A stretch of 64,000 nt of DNA from Pseudomonas putida (GTDB lineage: Bacteria; Pseudomonadota; Gammaproteobacteria; Pseudomonadales; Pseudomonadaceae), in contig NZ_CP039371.1 of the NCBI RefSeq assembly GCF_005080685.1, forward strand, positions 3,534,001 through 3,598,000, read 5' to 3'. The position numbers and the translations under genes are program-made. Shown here piece after piece: positions 57,231 to 64,000 of this stretch (position 1 is the stretch's first letter; every line of letters begins with the position of its first letter). The notes below the pieces were generated by a model. The model was not told the DNA's origin. It worked only from the letters and a program-made list of their open reading frames with translations, and made no database searches.

Positions 57231-58580
57231 CTACCCGTCGACCCTCGGGGCGATTGCCCGCGCCAAGCGTTGCAGCGCTTCGTTCAGCGGGTCGGGGTGC
57301 TCACCAAGCCAGGCCAAGGCCAGCCATTGCGAGTAACCGCCTTGCACGCTGAACCAATCACCAGGCAGCGCCTGCAGCGCCGACCCCGCCAACACCGCCT
57401 GCGCCTGGCGCACGGCCCCAGGTTCACGCATGCGTACCCAAACCAGGCCGCCACCCTCCGGCGGCTCGAACGTCAACCATTCTCCGCACAGGTTCCAGAG
57501 TTGCTGGCACAGGTAGTCCATGCGCCATTGCAGATCGCCGCGTAACCCCCTCAGGTGGGCATCGGTCTCGCCCTTGCTCAGCAGGCAGGCCAGTGCCTGT
57601 TGGCGCAGTGGGGCCAGCTCGAAAGCGCGCCGGGTGAACGCTCGGCCGGCCTCGGCATGGCGGCTGAGTACGTAGGCGTAAGGCGCCTCGGCTCCCGCCG
57701 TGGCCCACAGCGAACCCAGTATCAGCAAGCGCTGAGGATCGACCAGATCGCGCAGACGCAACTTGGGCGGCGTACTGAAACACAATTCGCTGTCCAAGTC
57801 GTTCTCCAGCAGCCACAGCGGGCGACCGGCCAACAGTTCGGCAATCGTTCGCTGCTCTTGCTGTGTCGACAACCGCCCCTGAGGCATGCCCAGGCAGGAC
57901 GGCATCACGACCAGACGCACCGGCTCGTCCCTCAGCTGCCGGGCCATGGCCGCAAGGTCCAACTGCCCGTAAGCATCGGATGGCACCTCCAGCACCCGCA
58001 TGCCCACCTCTTGCAATGCGTTCAGCAGCCGCCAGCAGCAGGGCGAGGCGACCAGCGCCATGGCGCCGCGCAGCCCGAGGGCTGGCAGCAGCGTTTCCAG
58101 CACCGCCCGCACGTCGGGCCCCAGGTGCACGTCCTCGGCACGCCAGGGATGCTCGCAGCATCGGGTGTAGCGCTTGGCCACGACGTTCTGAAGCTGTTCG
58201 CTTCCAGCACCCGCCGCCGCCCCCCAGCGTCGGGTTTGTTGGCGGGCCAGGCGCCGTTCGTGAGTAAGCAGGGCACGCTGCGGGAGCTTCAACGCGCTGC
58301 CCTGTGCAGGCATCCCCGACAAGGCAGCGCCAGGCCCGTCTGCAAGCTGATCATCGACGCGAAGAAAATAGCCGCTCTTGGGAACCGAGACTACCCGCCC
58401 CTCATGCTCGAGCAGAGCATAGGCAGTCTGCACCGTCCCCAGCGAGACCCGCAGCACCCGTGCCAGCGCGCGTAGCGATGGCAAGCGCAGTTGGCCGCTG
58501 CGCCGGGCATTGTCGAACTGGCTTTCGAGATAGCGGTAGACCGCCTGGTAGGCGAACTCGTCCGATGGCGAACGCCCCAT
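57231..58580 (-). CDS. MocR-like regulator lacking the PLP-binding lysine
   Basis: A 449-residue GntR–aminotransferase fusion starting at MGRSPSDEFA (58580). The winged helix is present (FAYQAVYRYLESQFDNARRS, LRLPSLRALARVLRVSLGTV). The aminotransferase domain has PLWLLENDLDSELCFS, but where the family has S-x-S/A-K the sequence reads LGSLWATAGAEAPYAYV, with Trp292 and Ala293 and no lysine. The usual Schiff base cannot form, so the ligand may differ. The start overlaps the stop of the upstream unknown gene by one base (TGATG), so the two are coupled. Confidence 0.8.
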   Translation of the reverse strand: MGRSPSDEFAYQAVYRYLESQFDNARRSGQLRLPSLRALARVLRVSLGTVQTAYALLEHEGRVVSVPKSGYFLRVDDQLADGPGAALSGMPAQGSALKLPQRALLTHERRLARQQTRRWGAAAGAGSEQLQNVVAKRYTRCCEHPWRAEDVHLGPDVRAVLETLLPALGLRGAMALVASPCCWRLLNALQEVGMRVLEVPSDAYGQLDLAAMARQLRDEPVRLVVMPSCLGMPQGRLSTQQEQRTIAELLAGRPLWLLENDLDSELCFSTPPKLRLRDLVDPQRLLILGSLWATAGAEAPYAYVLSRHAEAGRAFTRRAFELAPLRQQALACLLSKGETDAHLRGLRGDLQWRMDYLCQQLWNLCGEWLTFEPPEGGGLVWVRMREPGAVRQAQAVLAGSALQALPGDWFSVQGGYSQWLALAWLGEHPDPLNEALQRLARAIAPRVDG

Positions 58581-59938
58581 CAGCGCTTGGCCTCGCCGCT
58601 CGGCCTCAGGACCAGACTCGCGTCGCGTCGCGCCAGGCTTGCCAGCAAGCGGCGCGCCCGCAGAGGCACACGACCGTCGAAGATCGCCTGTAGCGCCATG
58701 AGAGGCAAGCCACTGGTGTTGACCAGCCAGTCCTTGATCGCGTCCGGACAGGGTTGCCCTTGCAAGGCCCGCAGCAGATATGGAAGCGCCACCAGCATGT
58801 CGGGATGGCAGCAGCTGAGATACGTTTCGAGCGCCTGACCGCGGTTGACGAAGGGCCGGAACAAAAGGCAACTGCTGTGCGCTGGCTCCAGGCCATAGAC
58901 GTTTGGGCCGGGTGCCAGCACAGCCGCCTGCACGACGACATCGCTGCCCTCCTCGGCCAGGCTCGGCGCTTGCTCGCTCGACGAGGCACACTGTTGCAGG
59001 AGATTCGCCAGCTGCGACAGCGCCAGGGAATCGAGGAAAGCAGCCAGTGGCGAGCCGTCCTGGGTCGTTTCGCCAGCGCATTGAAGCATGACGTCCAGTT
59101 GGCTCTCGTCACGCAGGTGCGGCAGCAGGTCATCGACGTTGATGCTGCAAAGCGGCGCCTTTTCGTCGGCGACCACGTTCACCTGCGGGTGCAACATTTC
59201 CAGTGGCGACTCGGCTATGGTGTGGAGCTGGCTCAACCCACCCAGGAGCGCCGCCAGGCACTGCTGGGCAGGTTGAGTGCCACGTGCTTCTGCCAGCCGC
59301 AGCAAGCGTCGCGCCCAGGCCAGATAGCGCAGGCGCTCACGCTTTGGCAAGGCCGTGACCAGCGCATCAGCGCGTGCCTCGCTATCGTCGATGACGCGGC
59401 ACACGGCACTGGCCAGTTCCAGATGCAAGCGGCTGCCCAACAGGGCCTGGCAACCGGCCTCGCGCAGATGACCGAACAGTAGCAGCGACCGCCGGTGCAT
59501 CACCCAGTCGTTGCAGTGGAACAGGGTTCGGCAATCGAACGACACTGCCTCGGCGCCTTCGATGATCTGCAATTGCACGCGGGGGTCGTCAGCCATGAAC
59601 AGAGCGTTGAAACAGCGCTCGTGCTGCTGCATCACAGCGCGACTGGGGCCCGGCAGGCAGGCAATCAGCACCCGCAACTGGAACGTGCCCGGCGCACGCA
59701 GGGCGATACACAATTGGGCCGCACGCAGTACCGCCAGCAATCGCGCACTGCGCCGGTCGTTACCGTGCACCACCAGCAGGCGGAACGTGCCGATGTGCTC
59801 GGCACCCCCTGCCGAAACGAGCAAACGCTGTACCAGCAGTTGCACCGAGGCCCGCTGCGCCGGGGACATGTGCCCCATCAAACGCTCCAGTACCTGCTCG
59901 TAGATGAAAGACATGGCCTGATCGTGAGTTACTGTCAC
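58580..59938 (-). CDS. Unknown protein coupled to the MocR-like regulator
   Basis: A 452-residue protein. The chosen start is GTG 59938, because GAGGTG lies five bases before it; a GTG at 59995 has no such site. I recognise no domain. The protein is leucine-rich and helical, with segments such as QRASVQLLVQRLLVSAGGAE, FRLLVVHGNDRRSARLLAVL and a C-terminal MALQAIFDGRVPLRARRLLA. No signal peptide or membrane helix. The gene shares its stop with the regulator start, which suggests a common role or a regulator–partner pair. Confidence 0.65.
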   Translation of the reverse strand: MTVTHDQAMSFIYEQVLERLMGHMSPAQRASVQLLVQRLLVSAGGAEHIGTFRLLVVHGNDRRSARLLAVLRAAQLCIALRAPGTFQLRVLIACLPGPSRAVMQQHERCFNALFMADDPRVQLQIIEGAEAVSFDCRTLFHCNDWVMHRRSLLLFGHLREAGCQALLGSRLHLELASAVCRVIDDSEARADALVTALPKRERLRYLAWARRLLRLAEARGTQPAQQCLAALLGGLSQLHTIAESPLEMLHPQVNVVADEKAPLCSINVDDLLPHLRDESQLDVMLQCAGETTQDGSPLAAFLDSLALSQLANLLQQCASSSEQAPSLAEEGSDVVVQAAVLAPGPNVYGLEPAHSSCLLFRPFVNRGQALETYLSCCHPDMLVALPYLLRALQGQPCPDAIKDWLVNTSGLPLMALQAIFDGRVPLRARRLLASLARRDASLVLRPSGEAKR

Positions 59939-60326
59939 TGGGTCACCTCGCCAACTTTTTAGTTCACCCCCGCACTTGCCAGAAGACAGCGGCACAGAGC
60001 ATCCAGTTAAAGAAACGTCCTACAAACTATTAGGAAGCATCCCAGAGATAAAAATCTTCTTCACATCGATATCAGCTAAACCGAGGCGGCAGAACGCTTT
60101 GCGCCGCCGCTTGGCAAACTATCACCGTGCCATTATCGAGCGTTGCAGAACGAATAAAAGATACAGATCAAAGTAAAAAAACCATGCAGTCAGCAAGGAA
60201 AGCCACCTTGCATTCAACATAAAGACCGCTCAAGTAAAAAACCTTTCCAACATATGACGCAGGTCAATTGGCGACATATAAGACTTGTAGGAACTTACAC
60301 TTACGCGCTGTAGGAATTACGGACAC
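59939..60326. other. AT-rich gene-free interval, likely promoter region
   Basis: About 390 bases with lower GC than the neighbours, between the unknown gene (minus) and the mexS terminator. No convincing coding sequence; short frames here have no ribosome binding site or family similarity. It probably holds the promoter of the unknown gene–MocR pair. I see no strong palindrome. Confidence 0.5.
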
Positions 60327-60360
60327 AAAAAAGCCCAGGTCATCAACCTGGGCTTTTTCT
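60327..60360 (-). terminator. Bidirectional Rho-independent terminator of mexS
   Basis: GCCCAGGT pairs with ACCTGGGC around a CATCA loop. On the minus strand it is followed by six T, and on the plus strand by five. It lies 22 bases after the stop of the oxidoreductase gene. Confidence 0.88.
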
Positions 60361-60381
60361 GAACCGTGCAGCTGTCGCCGG

Positions 60382-61404
60382 CTACGGCTTGGCAAGGTCC
60401 AGCACGACCCGTCCGCCACAAGGGCATTCGTCCATGTAGCGATGTGCCTCGACCACTTGGCTGAAAGGGTAGACCTTGATGATCTGCGGAGTCAGCAGCT
60501 GGTCGGCGGTGAACTGGTTGATGTCGCGCAGGGCCCGGTGCAACGCCACCTGGTCCTGGATGATGCCCAGCTCCGGCTTGCCGGTGAAGTTACTCACGCA
60601 GTGCACATGGAACTGAATGTTCTTCTGGAACGCCGCGCATGCCGGGAACGGCGTCTGGTTGCCGCCTTGCAGGCCATACAGCACCAGGCTGCCACGCGGG
60701 GCCAGGACATCGCCAAGCAACGACATCTGCGGCCCGCCCATGCCATCGAGGACCATGTCCACGCCGCGTCCACCGGTGTACTTGCCGATTTGCAGCAACA
60801 GATCCTGCTCTTCGGTGACGATCACCTTGTCGGCGCCCAGCCCCAACAGGTACTCGCGCTGCTCGGGCTCCTTGGTAGCGGCGAACACGGTCAGGCCCAG
60901 GGCCTTGCCCAGTTGCACGAAGGCCGGCCCAGCGCAGTGGCTGGCATCGGTCACCAGCGCGGTCTGCCCGGACTTGGCGCGTGCCAGGTCGACATAGGCG
61001 AAGTAAGCGATCAGCAACGGCGTGTAGTGCACGCTGGCTTCGATTGGCGTAAGCAGGTCGGGATACCGGGTGATGGCCGTGCGCGGCAGCACGATGACAT
61101 CGCCGTACACCGGGTGCTCGTTGGGGCTGGTGGCCGGGAAGCTGGCCACCCGATCGCCTACCGCGATGTCCTCTACGCCCTCGCCGACCGCCGTGACCAC
61201 CCCGGCCATCTCATGGCCGATCCCGGCTGGCAGGCGTGCCTGGGACGGTGCCAGATTCTGCCGCCAGAGCACGTCGTACCAGCTGATGCCGATGGCCTCG
61301 ACGCGGATCTGCACCTCGCCGGCAGCAGGCGTCGGTTCGGCCTGCTCCTCGAAGCGGAGCACATCGGCCGCGCCGAACTTGTGGAAACGGATGATGCGGG
61401 ACAT
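60382..61404 (-). CDS. mexS: MexS-like quinone oxidoreductase (zinc-free MDR family)
   Basis: A 340-residue NADPH-dependent oxidoreductase. The GroES-like N-terminal part shows ISWYDVLWRQ and AGIGHEMAGVVTAVGEGVED; the Rossmann part shows TALVTDASHCAGPAFVQLGK and GGRGVDMVLDGMGGPQMSLL. The structural zinc cysteines are missing, as in QOR-type enzymes. It is divergent from a MexT homologue, which is the P. aeruginosa mexS–mexT arrangement, where loss of MexS activates MexT. It probably detoxifies an electrophile that otherwise induces MexT. Confidence 0.88.
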   Translation of the reverse strand: MSRIIRFHKFGAADVLRFEEQAEPTPAAGEVQIRVEAIGISWYDVLWRQNLAPSQARLPAGIGHEMAGVVTAVGEGVEDIAVGDRVASFPATSPNEHPVYGDVIVLPRTAITRYPDLLTPIEASVHYTPLLIAYFAYVDLARAKSGQTALVTDASHCAGPAFVQLGKALGLTVFAATKEPEQREYLLGLGADKVIVTEEQDLLLQIGKYTGGRGVDMVLDGMGGPQMSLLGDVLAPRGSLVLYGLQGGNQTPFPACAAFQKNIQFHVHCVSNFTGKPELGIIQDQVALHRALRDINQFTADQLLTPQIIKVYPFSQVVEAHRYMDECPCGGRVVLDLAKP

Positions 61405-61479
61405 CGCATACCTCGCCTATGTGAATCTCGTATTACCACGAACTTTATCCGGGCTTTGCCCGTTAGACCATCAGCAGCC

Positions 61480-61503
61480 ATTAATAGTCGACATGCTTAT
61501 GAT
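61480..61503. promoter_or_regulatory. Candidate MexT (nod-box-like) site between mexS and mexT
   Basis: On the minus strand the segment reads ATCATAAGCAT, then GTCGAC, then TATTAAT. It resembles the reported MexT box (ATCA-N5-GTCGAT-N4-ACYAT) with altered spacing and mismatches. It lies midway in the 199-base divergent region. It is weak evidence on its own. Confidence 0.35.
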
Positions 61504-61603
61504 CGATTGGGCTCCTGAGCGTATCAATGCCCGGAAACCGGTGCAGGGTAACAGCCTTTGGCCTTAAGATTCACCCCTGCCCCACTTTAGGCGAAGCGCA
61601 CCG

Positions 61604-62518
61604 ATGAATCGAAACGACCTGCGTCGCGTAGACCTTAACCTGCTGATCGTGTTCGAAACCCTGATGCACGAGCGCAGCGTGACCCGCGCCGCCGAGAAGC
61701 TGTTCCTCGGCCAACCGGCGATCAGCGCGGCCTTGTCGCGCCTGCGCAACCTGTTCGACGACCCACTGTTCGTGCGCACGGGCCGTAGCATGGAGCCGTC
61801 GGCCCGCGCCCACGAGATCTTCGCCCTGCTGTCGCCGGCGCTGGACTCGATCTCCACTGCAGTCAGCCGCGCCGCCGAGTTCGACCCGGCCACCAGCAAT
61901 GCGGTCTTTCGCATCGGCCTCTCGGACGACGCCGAGTTCGCCCTGCTGCCGCAACTCCTCAAGCGCATCCGCGCCGAAGCGCCGGGTATCGTCCTGGTGG
62001 TGCGGCGGGTCAACTACCTGTTGATGCCGACACTGCTGGCCTCGGGCGAAATCTCGGTGGGCGTGAGCTACACCAGCGACCTGCCGGCCAATGCCAAGCG
62101 CAAGGTGCTGCGGCGCAGCAAACCCAAGCTGCTGCGGGCCGACAGCATGCCGGGCAGCATCAGCCTCGATGACTTCTGCGCCCGGCCGCATGCGTTGGTG
62201 TCGTTTGCCGGGGATTTGTCCGGGTTCATCGACGAGGCGCTTGACGAGATCGGCCGCAAGCGCCATGTGGTATTGGCGGTGCCGCAGTTCAATGGCCTGG
62301 GGAGCTTGCTGGCGGGCACCGATATCCTCGCCACGGTGCCGGACTACACGGCGGATGTGCTGACCGCTGCCGGCGGTTTGCGCGCTGAAGACTTGCCGAT
62401 CGAGGTGCGCAGTTTCGAGCTGCACATGGCTTGGCGGGGGGCGCAGGATAATGATCCGGCGGAGCGTTGGTTGCGGTCGCGGATACAGATGTTCTTCGGC
62501 GACCCTGACAGTCTCTAG
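61604..62518 (+). CDS. mexT: MexT, LysR-family activator of efflux and stress genes
   Basis: A 304-residue LysR regulator. The first residues MNRNDLRRVDLNLLIVFETL, the helix-turn-helix SVTRAAEKLFLGQPAISAAL and the C-terminal RWLRSRIQMFFGDPDSL are nearly the same as P. aeruginosa MexT as I remember it, and the length is equal. In P. aeruginosa MexT activates mexEF-oprN and mexS and lowers OprD. Here mexEF-oprN is not adjacent; the next gene, in convergent orientation, encodes an OprD-family porin. Confidence 0.92.
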   Translation: MNRNDLRRVDLNLLIVFETLMHERSVTRAAEKLFLGQPAISAALSRLRNLFDDPLFVRTGRSMEPSARAHEIFALLSPALDSISTAVSRAAEFDPATSNAVFRIGLSDDAEFALLPQLLKRIRAEAPGIVLVVRRVNYLLMPTLLASGEISVGVSYTSDLPANAKRKVLRRSKPKLLRADSMPGSISLDDFCARPHALVSFAGDLSGFIDEALDEIGRKRHVVLAVPQFNGLGSLLAGTDILATVPDYTADVLTAAGGLRAEDLPIEVRSFELHMAWRGAQDNDPAERWLRSRIQMFFGDPDSL

Positions 62519-62561
62519 CCGTCGTCGGCAGGCTGCTGGAGCAAGGGCAGCAGACGGGTTG

Positions 62562-62592
62562 AAAAAAAGGCCGGTAAAAGTCTTTACCGGCC
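62562..62592 (-). terminator. Rho-independent terminator of the OprD-family porin gene
   Basis: GGCCGGTAAA pairs with TTTACCGGCC (10-bp stem, AGTC loop) and is followed on the minus strand by seven T. It lies 47 bases after the porin stop and also separates the convergent mexT. Confidence 0.9.
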
Positions 62593-62638
62593 ACACCGCC
62601 AATACCCGGCGGCTACTCCTCGTACATGACCTGAGCGA

Positions 62639-63883
62639 TCAGAACAGCGGCAATGTGTAGCTCACGATCAGCCGGTTCTCATCGATATCGCGTTGGTAAT
62701 TGGAACGCAGCGCGGCGTTGCGCCACAGCACGTTGACGTTCTTCAGCGGCCCGGACTGGATGGTGTAACCCAGGTCAGTATCGCGCTCCCACTCGCGTCC
62801 TTCCCCGGCGAAGGTGGCCGGGTTGGCATGATCGGCATGGTTGTAGCGGGTAGAGAAGGTCAGCCCGGGGATGCCCAGGGCGACGAAGTCGTAGGCATAG
62901 CGCAGTTGCCAGGTGCGTTCGCCGGTTTCCATGAAGTCGGCGGCCATCATGTAGTTGGTCAGGTAGGCATCAGTGCCGATCAGGTAAGGCATGGCCGTGG
63001 AGCCGGAAAGCCCCTGATAGGCGACGCCTAGGGTATGCCCGGCCTGGCTGTAGCTGAGCAGCACGTTTAGCGTGCGGTTGTCGACCGGACCGGCCAGCGC
63101 CTCCCCCTTGTCGTCGCTGATGAAGTAGCGCGCATCCAGCGCCAGTTTGCCGGGGCCCAGCGAGGTGCTGCCGAGCAGGCCGAAATAGTGCTGGCCGTAA
63201 ATCTCGTCGAGCTCGCCGTATTGGTAGCTGAGGCTCAGGTTGGGGTTGACCAAGTAGTCCACACCCCCCATGCGAAAGTCGTCAGCCTCGGGGGTGCCGC
63301 TGAATCGCCGGTTCTTGTTGACCAGGCTCATGGCCTCTGTATGGGAATAGTCACGCTTGGTAGTGCGGTCGATCTGCGCGTAGGTGAAGGTCAGGCTATC
63401 CAGCTCTTTGGAGGTCATCACACCGCCCTGGAAGGTCTGTGGCAGGATGCGCCCGGTGCTGGAGGCGATGGTCGGGTACTTGAGCAGCTGGGTGCCAATC
63501 TTCAGCTCGGTCTTCGACAGACGCGCCTTGGCGGTCAGGCCAAACTTGCTGTACTGGTCAGGGGCGCGGCCATCGTCGCCCACCGGCAGCAAGCCGGTGC
63601 CACTGCGGCCTGGGCCTGAGTCGAGCTTCAGGCCGAGCATGCCGAGGGCGTCGATGCCGAAACCGAGCGTACCGGGGGTGTAGCCGGAGCGGAAATCGAA
63701 GATAAATCCCTGGGCCCACTCCTCACGTTTGGAGATGCCGGCGTCTTCGCGGAAGTCGCGGTTGAGGTAGAAGTTCTGGGCTTTCAGGGAGGCTTGACTG
63801 TCTTCCAGGAAACCTCCAGCGTGGGCCGGGAGCGCAGCGGACAGCAGGATGGCAGCGGGCAGCGTCTTGTTGTTTTTATGCAT
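62639..63883 (-). CDS. OprD-family outer-membrane porin
   Basis: A 414-residue porin starting at MHKNNKTLPA (63883) with a signal peptide ending near AHA. OprD features: GGFLEDSQASLKAQNFYLNR at the mature start, GISKREEWAQGFIFDFRSGY, RILPQTFQGGVMTSKELDSL, and the C-terminal LIVSYTLPLF. The family takes up amino acids, aromatic acids or other carboxylates. Codons 3–6 contain AAAAACAACAAG, a match to the Hfq/Crc motif, so translation may be catabolite-repressed. In P. aeruginosa oprD is down-regulated by MexT; here it is next to mexT. Confidence 0.9.
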   Translation of the reverse strand: MHKNNKTLPAAILLSAALPAHAGGFLEDSQASLKAQNFYLNRDFREDAGISKREEWAQGFIFDFRSGYTPGTLGFGIDALGMLGLKLDSGPGRSGTGLLPVGDDGRAPDQYSKFGLTAKARLSKTELKIGTQLLKYPTIASSTGRILPQTFQGGVMTSKELDSLTFTYAQIDRTTKRDYSHTEAMSLVNKNRRFSGTPEADDFRMGGVDYLVNPNLSLSYQYGELDEIYGQHYFGLLGSTSLGPGKLALDARYFISDDKGEALAGPVDNRTLNVLLSYSQAGHTLGVAYQGLSGSTAMPYLIGTDAYLTNYMMAADFMETGERTWQLRYAYDFVALGIPGLTFSTRYNHADHANPATFAGEGREWERDTDLGYTIQSGPLKNVNVLWRNAALRSNYQRDIDENRLIVSYTLPLF

Positions 63884-63895
63884 GACAGGTCCCTT

Positions 63896-63915
63896 GGCCG
63901 GTTTTCGCACCGGCC
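63896..63915 (-). promoter_or_regulatory. Leader hairpin before the OprD-family porin start
   Basis: GGCCGGT and ACCGGCC form a 7-bp stem with a six-base loop, directly before the ribosome binding site AAGGGA of the porin gene. It may affect mRNA stability or translation. The remaining bases to 64000 hold the end of a REP-like fragment (CCGCTCCCACAGG). Confidence 0.45.
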
Positions 63916-64000
63916 ATTGTTATTGTGATTTCCGAGAGGGCCCTTCCGCGGCGGTCGACGCCTCGATAAATCCGCTCCCACAGGGACTGCACAGCCCCTA

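Noticed and set aside
57231..59081. Longer start for the MocR-like regulator upstream of 58580
   Set aside because: The extra N-terminal 167 residues overlap the unknown gene in another frame and have no GntR similarity; the ATG at 58580 begins the winged helix directly and overlaps a stop codon.
59976..60176. A 66-codon open frame on the + strand
   Set aside because: It lies in an AT-rich gene-free region, lacks a ribosome binding site, and its product resembles nothing known.

Overview
The window is high-GC bacterial DNA that reads as a chromosome segment of a Pseudomonas of the P. putida group. The evidence is the pobA – AraC regulator – MerR regulator – HMG-CoA lyase – CrcY – mgtC order, the mexS/mexT pair, PQQ-dehydrogenase plus OprB genes, and REP-type repeats with the putida-like core (GCGGGCAAGCCCGCTCCTAC). 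I saw no rRNA, tRNA, CRISPR array, transposase, integrase or phage gene. The text is mostly metabolic, transport and regulatory genes of the accessory chromosome.

Layout. 1–4.6 kb: the end of an itaconate-type catabolic operon (CoA-transferase, citramalyl-CoA lyase, TRAP transporter dctPQM). 4.6–5.4 kb: a gene-free repeat region with a long imperfect inverted repeat. 5.4–10.1 kb: p-hydroxybenzoate hydroxylase and its divergent AraC regulator, a LiuR-like MerR regulator with an operator palindrome, HMG-CoA lyase, the sRNA CrcY behind a sigma-54 promoter, and an MgtC protein. 10.2–21 kb: a MocR regulator, a hybrid histidine kinase, an SDR, an EmrAB pump with MarR regulator, an orphan FecR and a Na+/H+ antiporter. 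21–29.5 kb: a chemoreceptor, a betaine-type binding protein next to a permease remnant, a SleB-like hydrolase, a frameshifted CAP protein, LysE and MFS exporters and a LysR regulator. 29.5–41 kb: cupin, frameshifted TonB receptor, quinate-type PQQ dehydrogenase with its promoter/operators, OprB porin, APC antiporter, VOC protein, an unknown protein and an MHS transporter. 41–53 kb: two alpha/beta hydrolases, a very large LRR/NEL (E3 ubiquitin ligase-like) effector with one frameshift, a UvrD-like helicase, pirin and phosphoglucomutase. 53–60 kb: a nuclease–XPD helicase fusion coupled to FAN1, and a MocR-like regulator lacking the PLP lysine coupled to an unknown protein. 60–64 kb: mexS/mexT and an OprD-family porin.

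How it works together. Several genes deal with secondary carbon sources: itaconate, p-hydroxybenzoate, leucine breakdown products and quinate/shikimate. The CrcY decoy RNA of the catabolite-repression system lies among them, and A-rich Hfq/Crc-like motifs lie at the translation starts of dctP, pobA, the OprD-family porin, the OprB leader and an unknown gene. Three unrelated genes (CAP protein, TonB receptor, NEL protein) are each broken by the apparent loss of one C from a five-C run. This could be assembly error or real mutation, and it matters for how those genes are read.
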